In this document: in pieces, positions 9,593 through 18,945 of the stretch | Layout of the letters: each line of letters starts with the position of its first letter | Position numbering within the stretch: the stretch's first letter is position 1 | Origin: Thermoflavifilum aggregans | Lineage (GTDB): Bacteria > Bacteroidota > Bacteroidia > Chitinophagales > Chitinophagaceae | Reading direction: 5' to 3' | NCBI RefSeq assembly: GCF_002797735.1 | Contig: NZ_PGFG01000001.1 | Span: forward strand, 1,612,001-1,676,000 | DNA length: 64,000 nt | Translations under genes and position numbers: made by a program | The notes under the pieces: generated by a model | The model's input: the letters and a program-made list of their open reading frames with translations, nothing else | Database searches by the model: none | What the model was told of the DNA's origin: nothing

Positions 9593-10029
9593 GTTACCTG
9601 AGTGCGGTCGATTACCGCAACAGTAAGCCGGCTGACGCTTACCAGTTTGTTTCTGTCATCGCTGATGCGGATATCCCATACCTGAGTGGTTTTGCCGATA
9701 TGCAGCGGCCGGGCTATTCCATGTACACGTCCTTCGCGGACAGGGCGAATATGGTTCAGGTTGATTTCCATACCCACGCAGGCCTTTTCTTCAGGATTTA
9801 CTACCAATGCTGCCGCTACGCTCCCCAATGTTTCGGCCAGTGTTGCCGATGCGCCACCATGCAGCAAACCGTAAGGCTGGCGGGTTTTTTCATTGACCGG
9901 CATCATGGCTTTTAAATAATCAGGACCAATTTCCGTGAAGATTATGCCCAGATGCTCGCTCATCGTGTTTTTTGACAACTCGTGCAGCGTGTCCAGATTT
10001 ATATCTAATGAATACCAGATGGGATGCAT
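9562..10029 (-). CDS. PaaI/EntH-like hotdog-fold thioesterase
   Basis: 155 residues. The hotdog domain contains the PYGLLHGGASATLAETLGS signature with the catalytic Glu on the central helix, and the substrate-pocket strand ACVGMEINLNHIRPVREG. Family members hydrolyse aromatic or DHNA-type acyl-CoA; the layout is close to YdiI/MenI and EntH. A role in menaquinone synthesis is possible but the context does not show it. It is downstream of the FAH pseudogene on the same strand (39-base gap), so may be cotranscribed. Its 3' end overlaps the FKBP terminator. Confidence 0.85.
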   Translation of the reverse strand: MHPIWYSLDINLDTLHELSKNTMSEHLGIIFTEIGPDYLKAMMPVNEKTRQPYGLLHGGASATLAETLGSVAAALVVNPEEKACVGMEINLNHIRPVREGRVHGIARPLHIGKTTQVWDIRISDDRNKLVSVSRLTVAVIDRTQVTKNPDASMLP

Positions 10030-10068
10030 GAAACAAAAATTATATCAGCAAGATAAATAAAAACAATC

Positions 10069-10923
10069 TTAAGTCCTCCAAGCAACCGCTTGCTGACGTG
10101 CTTCACCAAGTCCTTCGATACCATAGGCAATGATATCGCCGGGTTTTAGGAATTTTTGCGGATGTTTGCCCATGCCCACACCAGCCGGCGTGCCGGTTGA
10201 TATGATATCGCCCGGAAAAAGCGTCATCACCTTGCTCAGGTAATGAATGAGGAAGGGAATCTTAAAAATCATTTCCCGTGTATAGCTATTTTGCTGCATT
10301 TCATCATTGACACTCAGCCAGAGATGCAACTGATGCGGATCTGCAATCTCATCGGCAGTAACCAGCCAGGGACCGAGCGGAGCAAAGCTGTCAAAACTTT
10401 TGCCTTTGGTCCATTGTCCGGTATCTTCCAGTTGAAAATATCTTTCACTGTAATCATTCATCATGGCATAACCGGCTACGTATTGCATGGCAGCAGATTC
10501 CGGTATATGCGAAGCTTTTCTGCCAATCACAATAGCCAGCTCCACTTCCCAATCGGTTTTGACACTGCCTTCGGGAATGATCAGCGGATCGCTTACACCA
10601 CATAAAGCTGAAGGAGCTTTGAGGAAAATTACAGGCGAGGATGGAATTTTGGCGCCCGTTTCGCGGGCATGATCCGCATAATTCAGCCCTATGCAAATGA
10701 TCTTAGATGGGCTTTTTACACAGGGACCTATGCGGGATGAAGATGAGATTTCAGGACATTCAGACAGATGTGATTGTAGCCAGTTTTGCAAACGTACCAT
10801 ACCATCTGTTTCAAAAAATGATTCATCATAATCTTATCCGAATGCTGAAACATCCAGCCAGTGGCCATCTTGCCAGACTGCTGGCTTTTCATTTCCTGCG
10901 GAGCCTAAGCGACATAACTTCAT
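10069..10923 (-). pseudogene. FAH-family hydrolase with in-frame TAA at codon 30
   Basis: The 285-codon frame starts at ATG 10923 with MKLCRLGSAGNEKPAVWQDG and is interrupted by TAA at 10834-10836, then resumes as DYDESFFETDGMVRLQNW. This N-terminal region is conserved in fumarylacetoacetate hydrolase family members such as ureidoglycolate lyase and 2,4-diketo-3-deoxy-L-fuconate hydrolase. A gene caller would begin at Met42 (10800, 243 residues), losing the N-terminal strand region. The catalytic core is intact: GLNYADHARE, EVELAIVIG, KSFDSFAPLGPW, GDIISTGTPAGVG. One G-to-T change (GAA to TAA) would explain the stop. It may be a pseudogene, a restart at 10800, or a sequencing error. Downstream of alpha-L-fucosidase (40-base gap), pointing to fucose catabolism. 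Confidence 0.75.
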
Positions 10924-10963
10924 GGCCTGCTGGTTTTGATTCTTGAGTTACAGATAAATGTTT

Positions 10964-12319
10964 TTAAGGTTTTGACATGATGGGGTTGCGGAATGATCGG
11001 TTCCCTGCAGAAGCAAATTTCAGCACAAGAATCTGATCAACCGGATTGACTCGAGATGGATCGAGATAAATGAAAATGCCTTCAGCCTGTTGTTTGAAAC
11101 GAATAGGCTGATGATGATCAAAATCTTCTGCAGATAGCAAGCGTTGTGAAACATCGGGAATAAACAGGATTCCGTTTTCGGGCACATCCAGGATATGCAG
11201 GTACTGTACGCCATTGGCCTGTGTGCTTACGCCCCAGGGCTGGGGAGGAATAATACCTGCACGGGTGTTGTAAATGGTATTGCCATAGGTTTGCATCCAT
11301 TTGCCTACGGCAAGCAGGGTATCTACAAATTCCTGCTGGATGCGCCCATCAGGCATAGGTCCTACGTTCAGCAACAGATTGGCGTTGCGACCTGCATCAT
11401 TGACCAGCAGGTGAATGATTTGTTTGACAGATTTGAAATGATGATCGGCAAGTGTAAATCCCCAGCTGTTGTTCATCGTTTCACAGGATTCCAGAGGAAG
11501 CGTTTTGCTCACCCCGCCAGTATTCCAGCCATGTGAATTGCCTCCCGGCAAATCTTTTTCAAACTCCTGAAAATCCTGACCTGGTTCAGGATCATGATGA
11601 TGATTGTTTACAATCAAAGCCTGTGGCTGCAAACGATGGATCAGGGCATAAATTTCATCCAGATGCCAGTTGGCATCCGGTCTTTCCCATTCCCCATCAA
11701 ACCAGATACCACCAATGGGCCCGTATTGAGTGAGCAATTCAGTGAGCTGGGTTTTCATGAACTGGATATAATGATCCCAGTCGGCATGCAAAGGTTTGCC
11801 ATCCACAATGGGTTGTCCAAAGCCATAGTCGGGCCTACCCCAATCGAGCAGTGAATAATAGAAGAACAATTTGATTCCCTGCTTGTGGCATTCTTCAGCC
11901 AGGTCCTTCAGCGGATCATGATGCCAAGGCGTGGCGTCCACCACATTGTAGGGTGAAGCTTTGGTGGCAAACATGCTGAAGCCATCGTGATGCCGGGAAG
12001 TGATGGTAATGTATTTCACACCGGCAGCCTTTGCCAGCGCTACCCATTGTTTGGCATCAAAGGCATAAGGATAAAACAAACCGGCAAGCCTGCTGTAATC
12101 CTGATACGAGATATGTTCATTATGCATGACCCATTCACCATCACCCAGGATGCTATAAATGCCCCAGTGGATAAACATGCCAAAGCGGCGGTTCTGAAAA
12201 TCTTCCCGGGCCTGCAGGTTTTCAGGTGAAGGCACGTAATTAGCCTGTGCATGCAAATGAAAGGGGAGCAGTCCGGAATACATGCAGGCGAGAAAAATTG
12301 TGATGACAGCTTTTTTCAT
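10964..12319 (-). CDS. Alpha-L-fucosidase, GH29
   Basis: 451 residues with a signal peptide (LLPFHLHAQA), so periplasmic or secreted. GH29 landmarks: RRFGMFIHWGIYSILGDGEW, ITSRHHDGFSMF, then GGIWFDGEW carrying the catalytic Asp nucleophile. It releases L-fucose from glycans. It lies between an SDR dehydrogenase upstream (25-base gap) and the FAH-family gene downstream, an order that suggests fucose is liberated and then oxidised. Confidence 0.93.
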   Translation of the reverse strand: MKKAVITIFLACMYSGLLPFHLHAQANYVPSPENLQAREDFQNRRFGMFIHWGIYSILGDGEWVMHNEHISYQDYSRLAGLFYPYAFDAKQWVALAKAAGVKYITITSRHHDGFSMFATKASPYNVVDATPWHHDPLKDLAEECHKQGIKLFFYYSLLDWGRPDYGFGQPIVDGKPLHADWDHYIQFMKTQLTELLTQYGPIGGIWFDGEWERPDANWHLDEIYALIHRLQPQALIVNNHHHDPEPGQDFQEFEKDLPGGNSHGWNTGGVSKTLPLESCETMNNSWGFTLADHHFKSVKQIIHLLVNDAGRNANLLLNVGPMPDGRIQQEFVDTLLAVGKWMQTYGNTIYNTRAGIIPPQPWGVSTQANGVQYLHILDVPENGILFIPDVSQRLLSAEDFDHHQPIRFKQQAEGIFIYLDPSRVNPVDQILVLKFASAGNRSFRNPIMSKP

Positions 12320-12344
12320 GGTAGTGGGTATTGAGGATCATGTA

Positions 12345-13130
12345 TTAATTGTTCAGTTTAATAAAACCTCCGTCAATGGGATAATCACAACCTGTGATAA
12401 AGGAAGCTTCATCGCTGCACAGGTACAATGCTAGCCAGGCAACTTCTTCCGGTGTAGCCATCCGGCCGATAGGTTGGGTAGCTGATAGTTTTTCAAACAT
12501 TTCTTTTTCCCGGCCAGGATAATTTTTTTGCAGAAAACCATCTACAAAAGGTGTATGCACACGGGCGGGAGATATGCTGTTGCAGCGGATATGATCGTGG
12601 ATGTAATCCTTTGCTACGGAAAGCGTCATGGCATAAACAGCACCTTTGGTCATACTATAGGCAAATCGATCGGGCAATCCGACATGAGCAGCAATGGACG
12701 CGAGGTTGAGGATTACACCTTGCTGTTGCTGTTTCATGACGGGCAACGCGGCCTGCATGCAAAGGAATGTACCTTTTACATTTACAGCAAAAACCCGATC
12801 AAAATCGGCTTCAGTGGTATTTTCCAAACGGCCGATATGTGAAATACCCGCACTGTTCACCAATATGTGAATGCCTCCACGCTCCGTGCAGATGCGTTTT
12901 ACCAGCTGCTGAACGGCCGCTGCATTTGTTACATCAGCCTGATAGACAAAAGCCTGATGGCCGGCATCGCTGATTTCCTGCGCCACAAGTTGGGCCTGAG
13001 TTTCCTGAATATCAACCACACAAACCTGTGCGCCCTGTTGAGCAAATACATGCGCAATGGCACGACCAATACCGCTGGCGGCACCTGTTATCATCGCAAC
13101 CTTGCGATCGAGACGGAATAATTCAGCCAT
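12345..13130 (-). CDS. SDR-family oxidoreductase, possible L-fucose or ketodeoxyfuconate dehydrogenase
   Basis: 261 residues from ATG 13130; an ATG at 13157 would add nine His/Tyr-rich residues. Classical SDR: TGAASGIG cofactor motif, NSAGI, the catalytic Ser in NLASIAAH, YSMTKG (Tyr-x-x-x-Lys), and the C-terminal PIDGGF. Head of the SDR / GH29 / FAH cluster. In the non-phosphorylated L-fucose pathway, SDR enzymes act as L-fucose or 2-keto-3-deoxy-L-fuconate dehydrogenases, followed by an FAH-family hydrolase. The substrate is therefore inferred from neighbours only. Confidence 0.85.
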   Translation of the reverse strand: MAELFRLDRKVAMITGAASGIGRAIAHVFAQQGAQVCVVDIQETQAQLVAQEISDAGHQAFVYQADVTNAAAVQQLVKRICTERGGIHILVNSAGISHIGRLENTTEADFDRVFAVNVKGTFLCMQAALPVMKQQQQGVILNLASIAAHVGLPDRFAYSMTKGAVYAMTLSVAKDYIHDHIRCNSISPARVHTPFVDGFLQKNYPGREKEMFEKLSATQPIGRMATPEEVAWLALYLCSDEASFITGCDYPIDGGFIKLNN

Positions 13131-13318
13131 GGTATGATGGATATAAAAATGATTCAATCAAACGCAACATGCCTGCGATGTCAATATTATCGTTGCCATA
13201 CCTGCACGTTCAGCCACCAGCGAATTACAGAATGGAAATTATGGCCGATCCCTTCAGTTTGTGTATGGATGCTAATGGTACGAATACCTTTTGCAATTGT
13301 TTTGCAGCTGTTTGGTCA

Positions 13319-13993
13319 TTATCCGGCTACGGTTTCCTTGTGTAATTTCCGCGTGGCAAGGTATTTTCCGCTGGCATCAAAATCAAATACCTGTGCTTCA
13401 CCGGTAGCAAATTCTACCTGTGAAATTTTTTCAGCAGGAATATTTTCCAGGTACATTTTCAATGCACGCAAACTGTTGCCGTGAGCCACAATCAGAATTT
13501 TTTTACCTGCCTGTACCAGCGGTGCTACATTCTGCTGATAGCAAGCTACTACGCGTTCGTAGGTATCTTTCAAACTTTCTCCATGCGGAGGTCTGTCTTC
13601 AAATCCTCTGCGCCAGCGGTGTACCTGCTCTGCACCGAACAATTGCGCTGTTTCTTCCTTGTTTTTGCCTTGCAGATCACCATAGTGCCGTTCGTTGAAT
13701 GCCTGATAGCGCCTTACCAGCAAATCATCCGACACAATGTGGGGTGCTTCAAGCAACATATTCATTAAAGTTTCCCAGCTACGCTTCAATGCCGAAGTAA
13801 TGGCTATATCAAACACAAAACCATGTTGAGCCAGCAATTGTCCCACGCGACGGGCTTCGGCAACACCGTTTTCCGATAAGGAACAATCGATCCAACCTGT
13901 AAACAGATTTTTCTGGTTGTACACCGACTCGCCATGCCGAACCATCACCAGGCAGGCATTTCCGGAGTGAGAAGCATTTGAAGAAGAACTCAT
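13319..13993 (-). CDS. gpmA: 2,3-bisphosphoglycerate-dependent phosphoglycerate mutase
   Basis: 224 residues. The phosphohistidine site VMVRHGESVYNQKNLFTGW is near the N-terminus. ALKRSWET, ERHYGDLQGKNKEE and VAHGNSLRALKMYLEN follow, the standard dPGM set. It interconverts 3- and 2-phosphoglycerate in glycolysis. It sits 54 bases after thrC on the same strand and may be read with the thr operon. A one-mismatch -7 box (TTACTTTG on the minus strand, 14014-14021) could give it a separate promoter. The 188 bases upstream of its 3' end (13131-13318) show no gene. Confidence 0.93.
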   Translation of the reverse strand: MSSSSNASHSGNACLVMVRHGESVYNQKNLFTGWIDCSLSENGVAEARRVGQLLAQHGFVFDIAITSALKRSWETLMNMLLEAPHIVSDDLLVRRYQAFNERHYGDLQGKNKEETAQLFGAEQVHRWRRGFEDRPPHGESLKDTYERVVACYQQNVAPLVQAGKKILIVAHGNSLRALKMYLENIPAEKISQVEFATGEAQVFDFDASGKYLATRKLHKETVAG

Positions 13994-14047
13994 ATTTCTA
14001 CGTTTTTGTTTTGCAAAGTAAACATATCTCGCGGAAACGCTACATAT

Positions 14048-15373
14048 TTATGAAGCTTCCAGCAGATAGGATTTGAAAGTTTCAAAATCATTTTTCATCC
14101 GGATAGCCCGGCCGGGTTGTTGCATGATTTGCTGAACAGCTGCCGGAAGTGGAGGCCAGCAGGGAAGAGCACGGATATCTTCTGGGTAAATATTTGCAAA
14201 CTTTCCCGGATGAGCTGTTGCCAGAAAAACTCCGGGTGATGCGGATGAATGATCCTGAAAATACGCGTTCAGTCCGAGGCTTGCCACAGCGGTATGCGGA
14301 CAAACAATGTAGTGTGCTGTTTCAGCCACGCGACGGATTTCGGCAAGGGTTTGTTGATCATTAAACGCATAACCAAAAATCCATTTGCGCATCAGCTCTA
14401 CATCATGCCGGAAAAGCCAGGTCAGCCGCTGGAAATTGCTGGGGTTGCCCACATCCATGGCGTTCGACAGGGTAGGTATGGACGGACGGGGCGTGAAAAT
14501 ACCCGTGTGCAAATATTGCGGTACCTCATCATTCACGTTGGTAGAAGCTACAAAAGCCTTTACCGGTAATCCCATGCGTTGGGCAAATACGCCAGCTGTG
14601 AGATTGCCGAAATTTCCACTGGGCACGGAAAACACAGGCGGCTCCGTGATTCCCATGCGCCGAAGCTGAGCCCAGGCATGTGCATAATAAAAACTCTGCG
14701 GAATGAGGCGGGCAATATTGATGGAATTGGCTGAAGCCAACACATACCGCGCATTCAGTTCCTGATCCAGAAAGGCCTGTTTTACCAGATGCTGACAATC
14801 ATCAAAGCTGCCTTCAATTTCCAGGGTATGTATGTTTTCATTAAGTGTAGTGAGCTGTTTTTCCTGCAAAGCACTTACTTTTCCAGAAGGGAAAAGAATG
14901 GTAACCCGTATTCCGGGCACCCGATGAAAACCCAGCGCTACCGCACCTCCCGTATCGCCCGAAGTGGCTACCAGGATATGAATCTCACGCTGATGTTTTT
15001 CCAGAAAATAAGCCATCAGCCGGCTCATGAACCTAGCACCCATATCTTTGAATGCAAGAGATGGACCGTGAAACAATTCCAGCACAAAACGTTTTTCACC
15101 AAGCTGTACCAGCGGAACCGGAAAATTAAAAGCGTCTTCCACAATCCTGTGTAATGCAGCGTCTTCTACATCTTCATGCAAAAAAGCCTTTGCCATTCGG
15201 AAAGCTATATCAGGAAAGCTGCAGGAGATTATTTCCTCCCACTGTTCAGGCGATAATGCAGGAAGATGATCGGGCATGTACAAGCCGTTATCGGGCGGCA
15301 GGCTTTGAAACAAAGCCGTTTCAAGGTCAACAACATGTTTGGGATTGCGTGTGCTGTAAAGTTTCATCGGCAT
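14048..15373 (-). CDS. thrC: Threonine synthase
   Basis: 441 residues; converts O-phosphohomoserine to threonine with PLP. The N-terminal YSTRNPKHVVDLETAL, the PLP lysine in GPSLAFKDMGARF and the phosphate-binding VATSGDTGGAVALGF are all present. Length and layout fit the longer threonine synthase class found in E. coli and yeast. Third gene of thrA-thrB-thrC, 11 bases after thrB. Confidence 0.96.
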   Translation of the reverse strand: MPMKLYSTRNPKHVVDLETALFQSLPPDNGLYMPDHLPALSPEQWEEIISCSFPDIAFRMAKAFLHEDVEDAALHRIVEDAFNFPVPLVQLGEKRFVLELFHGPSLAFKDMGARFMSRLMAYFLEKHQREIHILVATSGDTGGAVALGFHRVPGIRVTILFPSGKVSALQEKQLTTLNENIHTLEIEGSFDDCQHLVKQAFLDQELNARYVLASANSINIARLIPQSFYYAHAWAQLRRMGITEPPVFSVPSGNFGNLTAGVFAQRMGLPVKAFVASTNVNDEVPQYLHTGIFTPRPSIPTLSNAMDVGNPSNFQRLTWLFRHDVELMRKWIFGYAFNDQQTLAEIRRVAETAHYIVCPHTAVASLGLNAYFQDHSSASPGVFLATAHPGKFANIYPEDIRALPCWPPLPAAVQQIMQQPGRAIRMKNDFETFKSYLLEAS

Positions 15374-15384
15374 GCCTGAGATGA

Positions 15385-16356
15385 TTAGGATTTATGAACT
15401 GTTTCACGAATATCCAGCAAACGGGGCCCTTGGCGGTTGATGGGCGATATGAATATATCGGATGCGATATGATGTTGCTGCAGATGCGCTTGCAGCCTAG
15501 AAAGGATAGTTTCAGCCGTTGACGCCTCATTGCAAAGCGCAAATACGCTGGGGCCCGAACCCGAAATACCAAAGCCCAGTGCACCACCTGATAAGGCAAT
15601 GGATTTCATGGACTGATATTCCGGAATCAATATGGAACGTACGGGCTCAATGATTACATCCTGCATGCAACGGGAAAGCAAAGCAAAATCCTGAGTATAC
15701 AAAGCACTAATAAAGCCGGCGAGGTTGCCCATCTGAATGGTTACATCGGATAATGGCACATAGGGTTTCAGGATTTTGCGGGCATCGCGGGTTTGTATTT
15801 CAATATGGGGGTGCAACAATGCACATACCAGTGATTCCGGTGTGGGCAGCTGAATGACATCCAGCGGATGATAACTGCGGATGAGTACGAAACCGCCCAG
15901 CAGGGCCGGCGCCACATTGTCGGCATGGCCTTGCCCACAGGCCAGCTGTTCTCCTTCCACGGCCAGCTGCAACAGATCAGCAGTTGATAAAGGCTGACCC
16001 ATCAGATGATGAATCGCGAAAAGTCCGGCCACGGTACTCGCCGCACTAGACCCCATTCCACTGCCCACCGGCATGCGTTTGTGCAACACAATTTCAATAC
16101 CCAGATCTTCTCGGCCGATCTGTTGCAGATAATGCATGACCGATGCACTGACAGTGTTTTTTTCCGGATCGAGTGGCAAACGCCCTTCATCTCCGTAAAT
16201 AGCTCTGATCCGCACGCCCGGTTGTGATACCACAAACAGTTCTACCTCATCGCCGGGCGTCTCCACCGCAAATCCCAGTACATCAAAACCGCATACCACA
16301 TTGGCTACAGTGGCAGGTGCAAATACCCGGATATATGACATCGCTGGTTGTTCCAT
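15385..16356 (-). CDS. thrB: Homoserine kinase
   Basis: 323 residues from ATG 16356, 10 bases after the thrA stop; a GTG at 16377 (overlapping thrA) and an ATG at 16341 are alternatives. GHMP kinase: N-terminal VFAPATVANVVCGFDVLGFA, ATP-binding PVGSGMGSSAAS, C-terminal ALGFGISGSGPSVFAL. It phosphorylates homoserine for threonine synthase. Confidence 0.95.
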   Translation of the reverse strand: MEQPAMSYIRVFAPATVANVVCGFDVLGFAVETPGDEVELFVVSQPGVRIRAIYGDEGRLPLDPEKNTVSASVMHYLQQIGREDLGIEIVLHKRMPVGSGMGSSAASTVAGLFAIHHLMGQPLSTADLLQLAVEGEQLACGQGHADNVAPALLGGFVLIRSYHPLDVIQLPTPESLVCALLHPHIEIQTRDARKILKPYVPLSDVTIQMGNLAGFISALYTQDFALLSRCMQDVIIEPVRSILIPEYQSMKSIALSGGALGFGISGSGPSVFALCNEASTAETILSRLQAHLQQHHIASDIFISPINRQGPRLLDIRETVHKS

Positions 16357-16366
16357 GCTGCATATT

Positions 16367-18835
16367 TTATTGTGCACCCACTTTTACCAGATCAGCAAAT
16401 ACACCCGCAGCAGTAACTTCCGCTCCGGCACCCGGACCTTTTACTACCAGCGGACAATCGCGGTAGCGCGGAGTGGTAAAGGCGATGATATTGTCACTGC
16501 CGGTCAGGAAATAAAAGGGATGCGAAGCATCGATAGCATGTAATTTAATACTTACCTTACCCTGATCCATGACACCAATGTAGCGAAGTACCTTGCCTTC
16601 AGCTTCAGCCTTCCTTTTCAAAGCTTCAAAATGTTCATCTGCTTCTTGAAGAGCCTTGTAGAAAGCCTCCACTGTAGGGGCCTTCAAGCAGCTTTCAGGA
16701 AGAATGGGTTCCATTTCCACATCACTCATTTCCACTGCATATCCGGAATCGCGGGCAAGGATCAGCATCTTGCGCATAAAATCGAGTCCGCTCAGATCAT
16801 CGCGCGGGTCAGGTTCCGTATATCCTTTAACCTGAGCCTCCCGCACAATCTCGTGAAAATGACGGTTGCCTTTGAATTCATTGAAAATATATGAGATCGT
16901 GCCGGAAAGAATGGCTTCGATTTTTAGAATTTTATCACCACTTACCAGCAGATCATGCAAAGTGCTGATGATGGGTAAACCTGCACCCACGTTGGTTTCA
17001 TAGAAAAAGTCAACACCGTATTTCTTTACTGCATCTTTAAACCGTTTATATAAGCTGTATTCACTTGAATTACCGATTTTGTTGCAGGTTACAATGGAAA
17101 TGCTGGATGTAAAGATCTCTTCATAATGCTTTACTACTTCGGCGCTGGCTGAGTTATCAATAAACACGCTGTTGGGTAGATTCATGGATTTCATGCGACG
17201 GATAAACTCATTCAGGCTTGCAGGTTCACCATGTTCCTGCAAATAATTTTCCCAGCATTTCAACGGAATACCTTCTTCATTGAATACCATCTGCCGGGTA
17301 TTGGTGATGGCCACCACTTTTATTTTCAGGGAACGATTCTCCAGCAGGTAATCTTCGTGCTCTGCTATTTGCCGCAGCAATGTTTTGCCAATATTACCCG
17401 TACCCAGGTAAAACACATGCAATGTTTTTTTGGTACGGATGAAGAAGGCGTCATGCACGGCATTCAGGGCTTTCGATAAGTCGTGCTGTTTCACCACCAC
17501 AGAAATGTTGTATTCCGATGAACCCTGGGCAATAGCCACGACGTTGATTCCATTGCGGCCAAGGGCACTGAACAGCTTTCCGGATAATCCCTTGGTTTGT
17601 CGCATATTTTCTCCCACAATAGCCAGAATGGACAGATCGTGTTCTACTTCAGGAGGTTCCATTTTTCGGGTAGCCAGCTCCAGTTCAAATTCCTGTTCGA
17701 TAAGTCTTTTGGCTTTTTCTGCATGGGCAGGTGTAACAGCAATGGTGATGCTATGTTCGGACGATGCCTGTGTGATGAGTATAATATTGATGTTTTCTCG
17801 GGCAAACAGGGAAAACAACCGTCCGCTGATGCCCGATTTACCTACCATGCCGCTGCCCTGGATGTTGATGAGGCTGATATGGTTGATGCTGCTGATGCCG
17901 CGGATAAGGGTGCCGTTGCGTTTGGCTTTTTCCCGGATCACAGTACCAGGAAATTCCGGATGGAAAGTATTGCGAATAACTACCGGAATTTTTTGGAGGA
18001 TCACAGGTATCAATGTGGGCGGATAAATCACCTTGGCACCGAAATAGGACAATTCCATGGCTTCGGTGTAGGAGATTTCTTCCAGAGGAAAAGCTTTTTT
18101 CACAATGCGGGGATCGGCAGTCATGAAGCCATCCACATCTGTCCAGATTTGAATTTCTTCGGCGTGCAGGGCTGCACCTACCAAAGCGGCGGTATAGTCA
18201 CTTCCGCCGCGGCCCAGCGTGGTGGTGTGCCCGTGCTCATCTGAACCGATAAAGCCTGTAATGCAAAACAGGGCGTCGGGATGCTGGGTAACGGCCTGGC
18301 AGATTAATGCATAACTGCGTTCGGTATCTACCCTGGCATTTCCAAAATGGCTATCAGTCTTGATCCATTCGCGGGCATCTACATATAATACCCGTGGATC
18401 TTGCTGGCGCAGGATATGGGCTAACATGGTAGTGGAAAGCCGTTCTCCGAAACTCATAACCAGATCGGCCGTGCGCGCCGAAAGCTCACGCAGGGCGCGG
18501 ATGCCGTGCAGAAGCGTTTCAAGCTCATTCACCAGCAGCTTAAGTTCCATCAGCGCCTGATTCTGATAGCGCGTTTCCACCAATATATGCACAACCTGAA
18601 AATGCCGTTCTTGCAGCTGTTGCAGCGATTGCTCAAATTCTTTTCCCTGTTCGGCTTGCGAAGCCATTTGCAATAGCTGGTTGGTTACTCCGCTCATGGC
18701 CGAGGCAACCACTGCCAAACCGTTGCCATAACCAGCTTCCCGTGATGCATGTCGCTGTGCCTGAATAATGGAAACTACCTGCTGGATGCTTTCTGCACTC
18801 CCCATGGAAGTGCCACCAAACTTGAGTACTTTCAC
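16367..18835 (-). CDS. thrA: Bifunctional aspartokinase / homoserine dehydrogenase
   Basis: 822 residues beginning with GTG at 18835. The N-terminal aspartokinase (KFGGTSMGSAESIQQVV, then GRGGSDYTAALVGAAL, about residues 1-290) is followed by two ACT regulatory domains (about 310-460). The homoserine dehydrogenase starts near 465 (HVFYLGTGNIGKTLLRQI) and contains NVGAGLPIISTL. It makes aspartyl-phosphate and homoserine, the branch point to Thr, Ile and Met. ACT domains indicate threonine feedback inhibition. Preceded by the leader peptide and hairpin at 18866-19024, which probably controls the operon by attenuation. Confidence 0.97.
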   Translation of the reverse strand: MKVLKFGGTSMGSAESIQQVVSIIQAQRHASREAGYGNGLAVVASAMSGVTNQLLQMASQAEQGKEFEQSLQQLQERHFQVVHILVETRYQNQALMELKLLVNELETLLHGIRALRELSARTADLVMSFGERLSTTMLAHILRQQDPRVLYVDAREWIKTDSHFGNARVDTERSYALICQAVTQHPDALFCITGFIGSDEHGHTTTLGRGGSDYTAALVGAALHAEEIQIWTDVDGFMTADPRIVKKAFPLEEISYTEAMELSYFGAKVIYPPTLIPVILQKIPVVIRNTFHPEFPGTVIREKAKRNGTLIRGISSINHISLINIQGSGMVGKSGISGRLFSLFARENINIILITQASSEHSITIAVTPAHAEKAKRLIEQEFELELATRKMEPPEVEHDLSILAIVGENMRQTKGLSGKLFSALGRNGINVVAIAQGSSEYNISVVVKQHDLSKALNAVHDAFFIRTKKTLHVFYLGTGNIGKTLLRQIAEHEDYLLENRSLKIKVVAITNTRQMVFNEEGIPLKCWENYLQEHGEPASLNEFIRRMKSMNLPNSVFIDNSASAEVVKHYEEIFTSSISIVTCNKIGNSSEYSLYKRFKDAVKKYGVDFFYETNVGAGLPIISTLHDLLVSGDKILKIEAILSGTISYIFNEFKGNRHFHEIVREAQVKGYTEPDPRDDLSGLDFMRKMLILARDSGYAVEMSDVEMEPILPESCLKAPTVEAFYKALQEADEHFEALKRKAEAEGKVLRYIGVMDQGKVSIKLHAIDASHPFYFLTGSDNIIAFTTPRYRDCPLVVKGPGAGAEVTAAGVFADLVKVGAQ

Positions 18836-18865
18836 CTTTGATATGTTTTAAAATACTCTTTTATG

Positions 18866-18945
18866 AAGAAGGCCTTCCTCGCTTTTTCAGGAGGAAGGCC
18901 TTCTTGGAATTTATTCAGAATTTGATATTCAGTTGCCTTACCTCC
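18866..18945 (-). promoter_or_regulatory. Attenuator-like hairpin and antiterminator pairing of the thr operon
   Basis: On the minus-strand transcript a perfect 15-bp stem (AAGAAGGCCTTCCTC at 18905-18891, partner at 18880-18866, 10-base loop) lies between leader peptide and thrA. The last bases of the leader, GGAGGTAAGG (18945-18936, spanning the TAA stop), can instead pair with CCTTCCTCC (18898-18890) in the hairpin's first arm, with one bulged U. This gives mutually exclusive structures. A ribosome finishing the leader would cover GGAGGTAAGG and let the hairpin form. A ribosome stalled upstream would leave it free. The hairpin is followed by ATAAAAGAGTATTTT rather than a clean U-run, so true termination needs testing. 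Confidence 0.65.

Noticed and set aside
18866-18905. The thr hairpin as a plain terminator of a neighbouring gene
   Set aside because: No gene ends there: thrA and nagB diverge from this region, so a terminator role makes sense only inside the thr leader.
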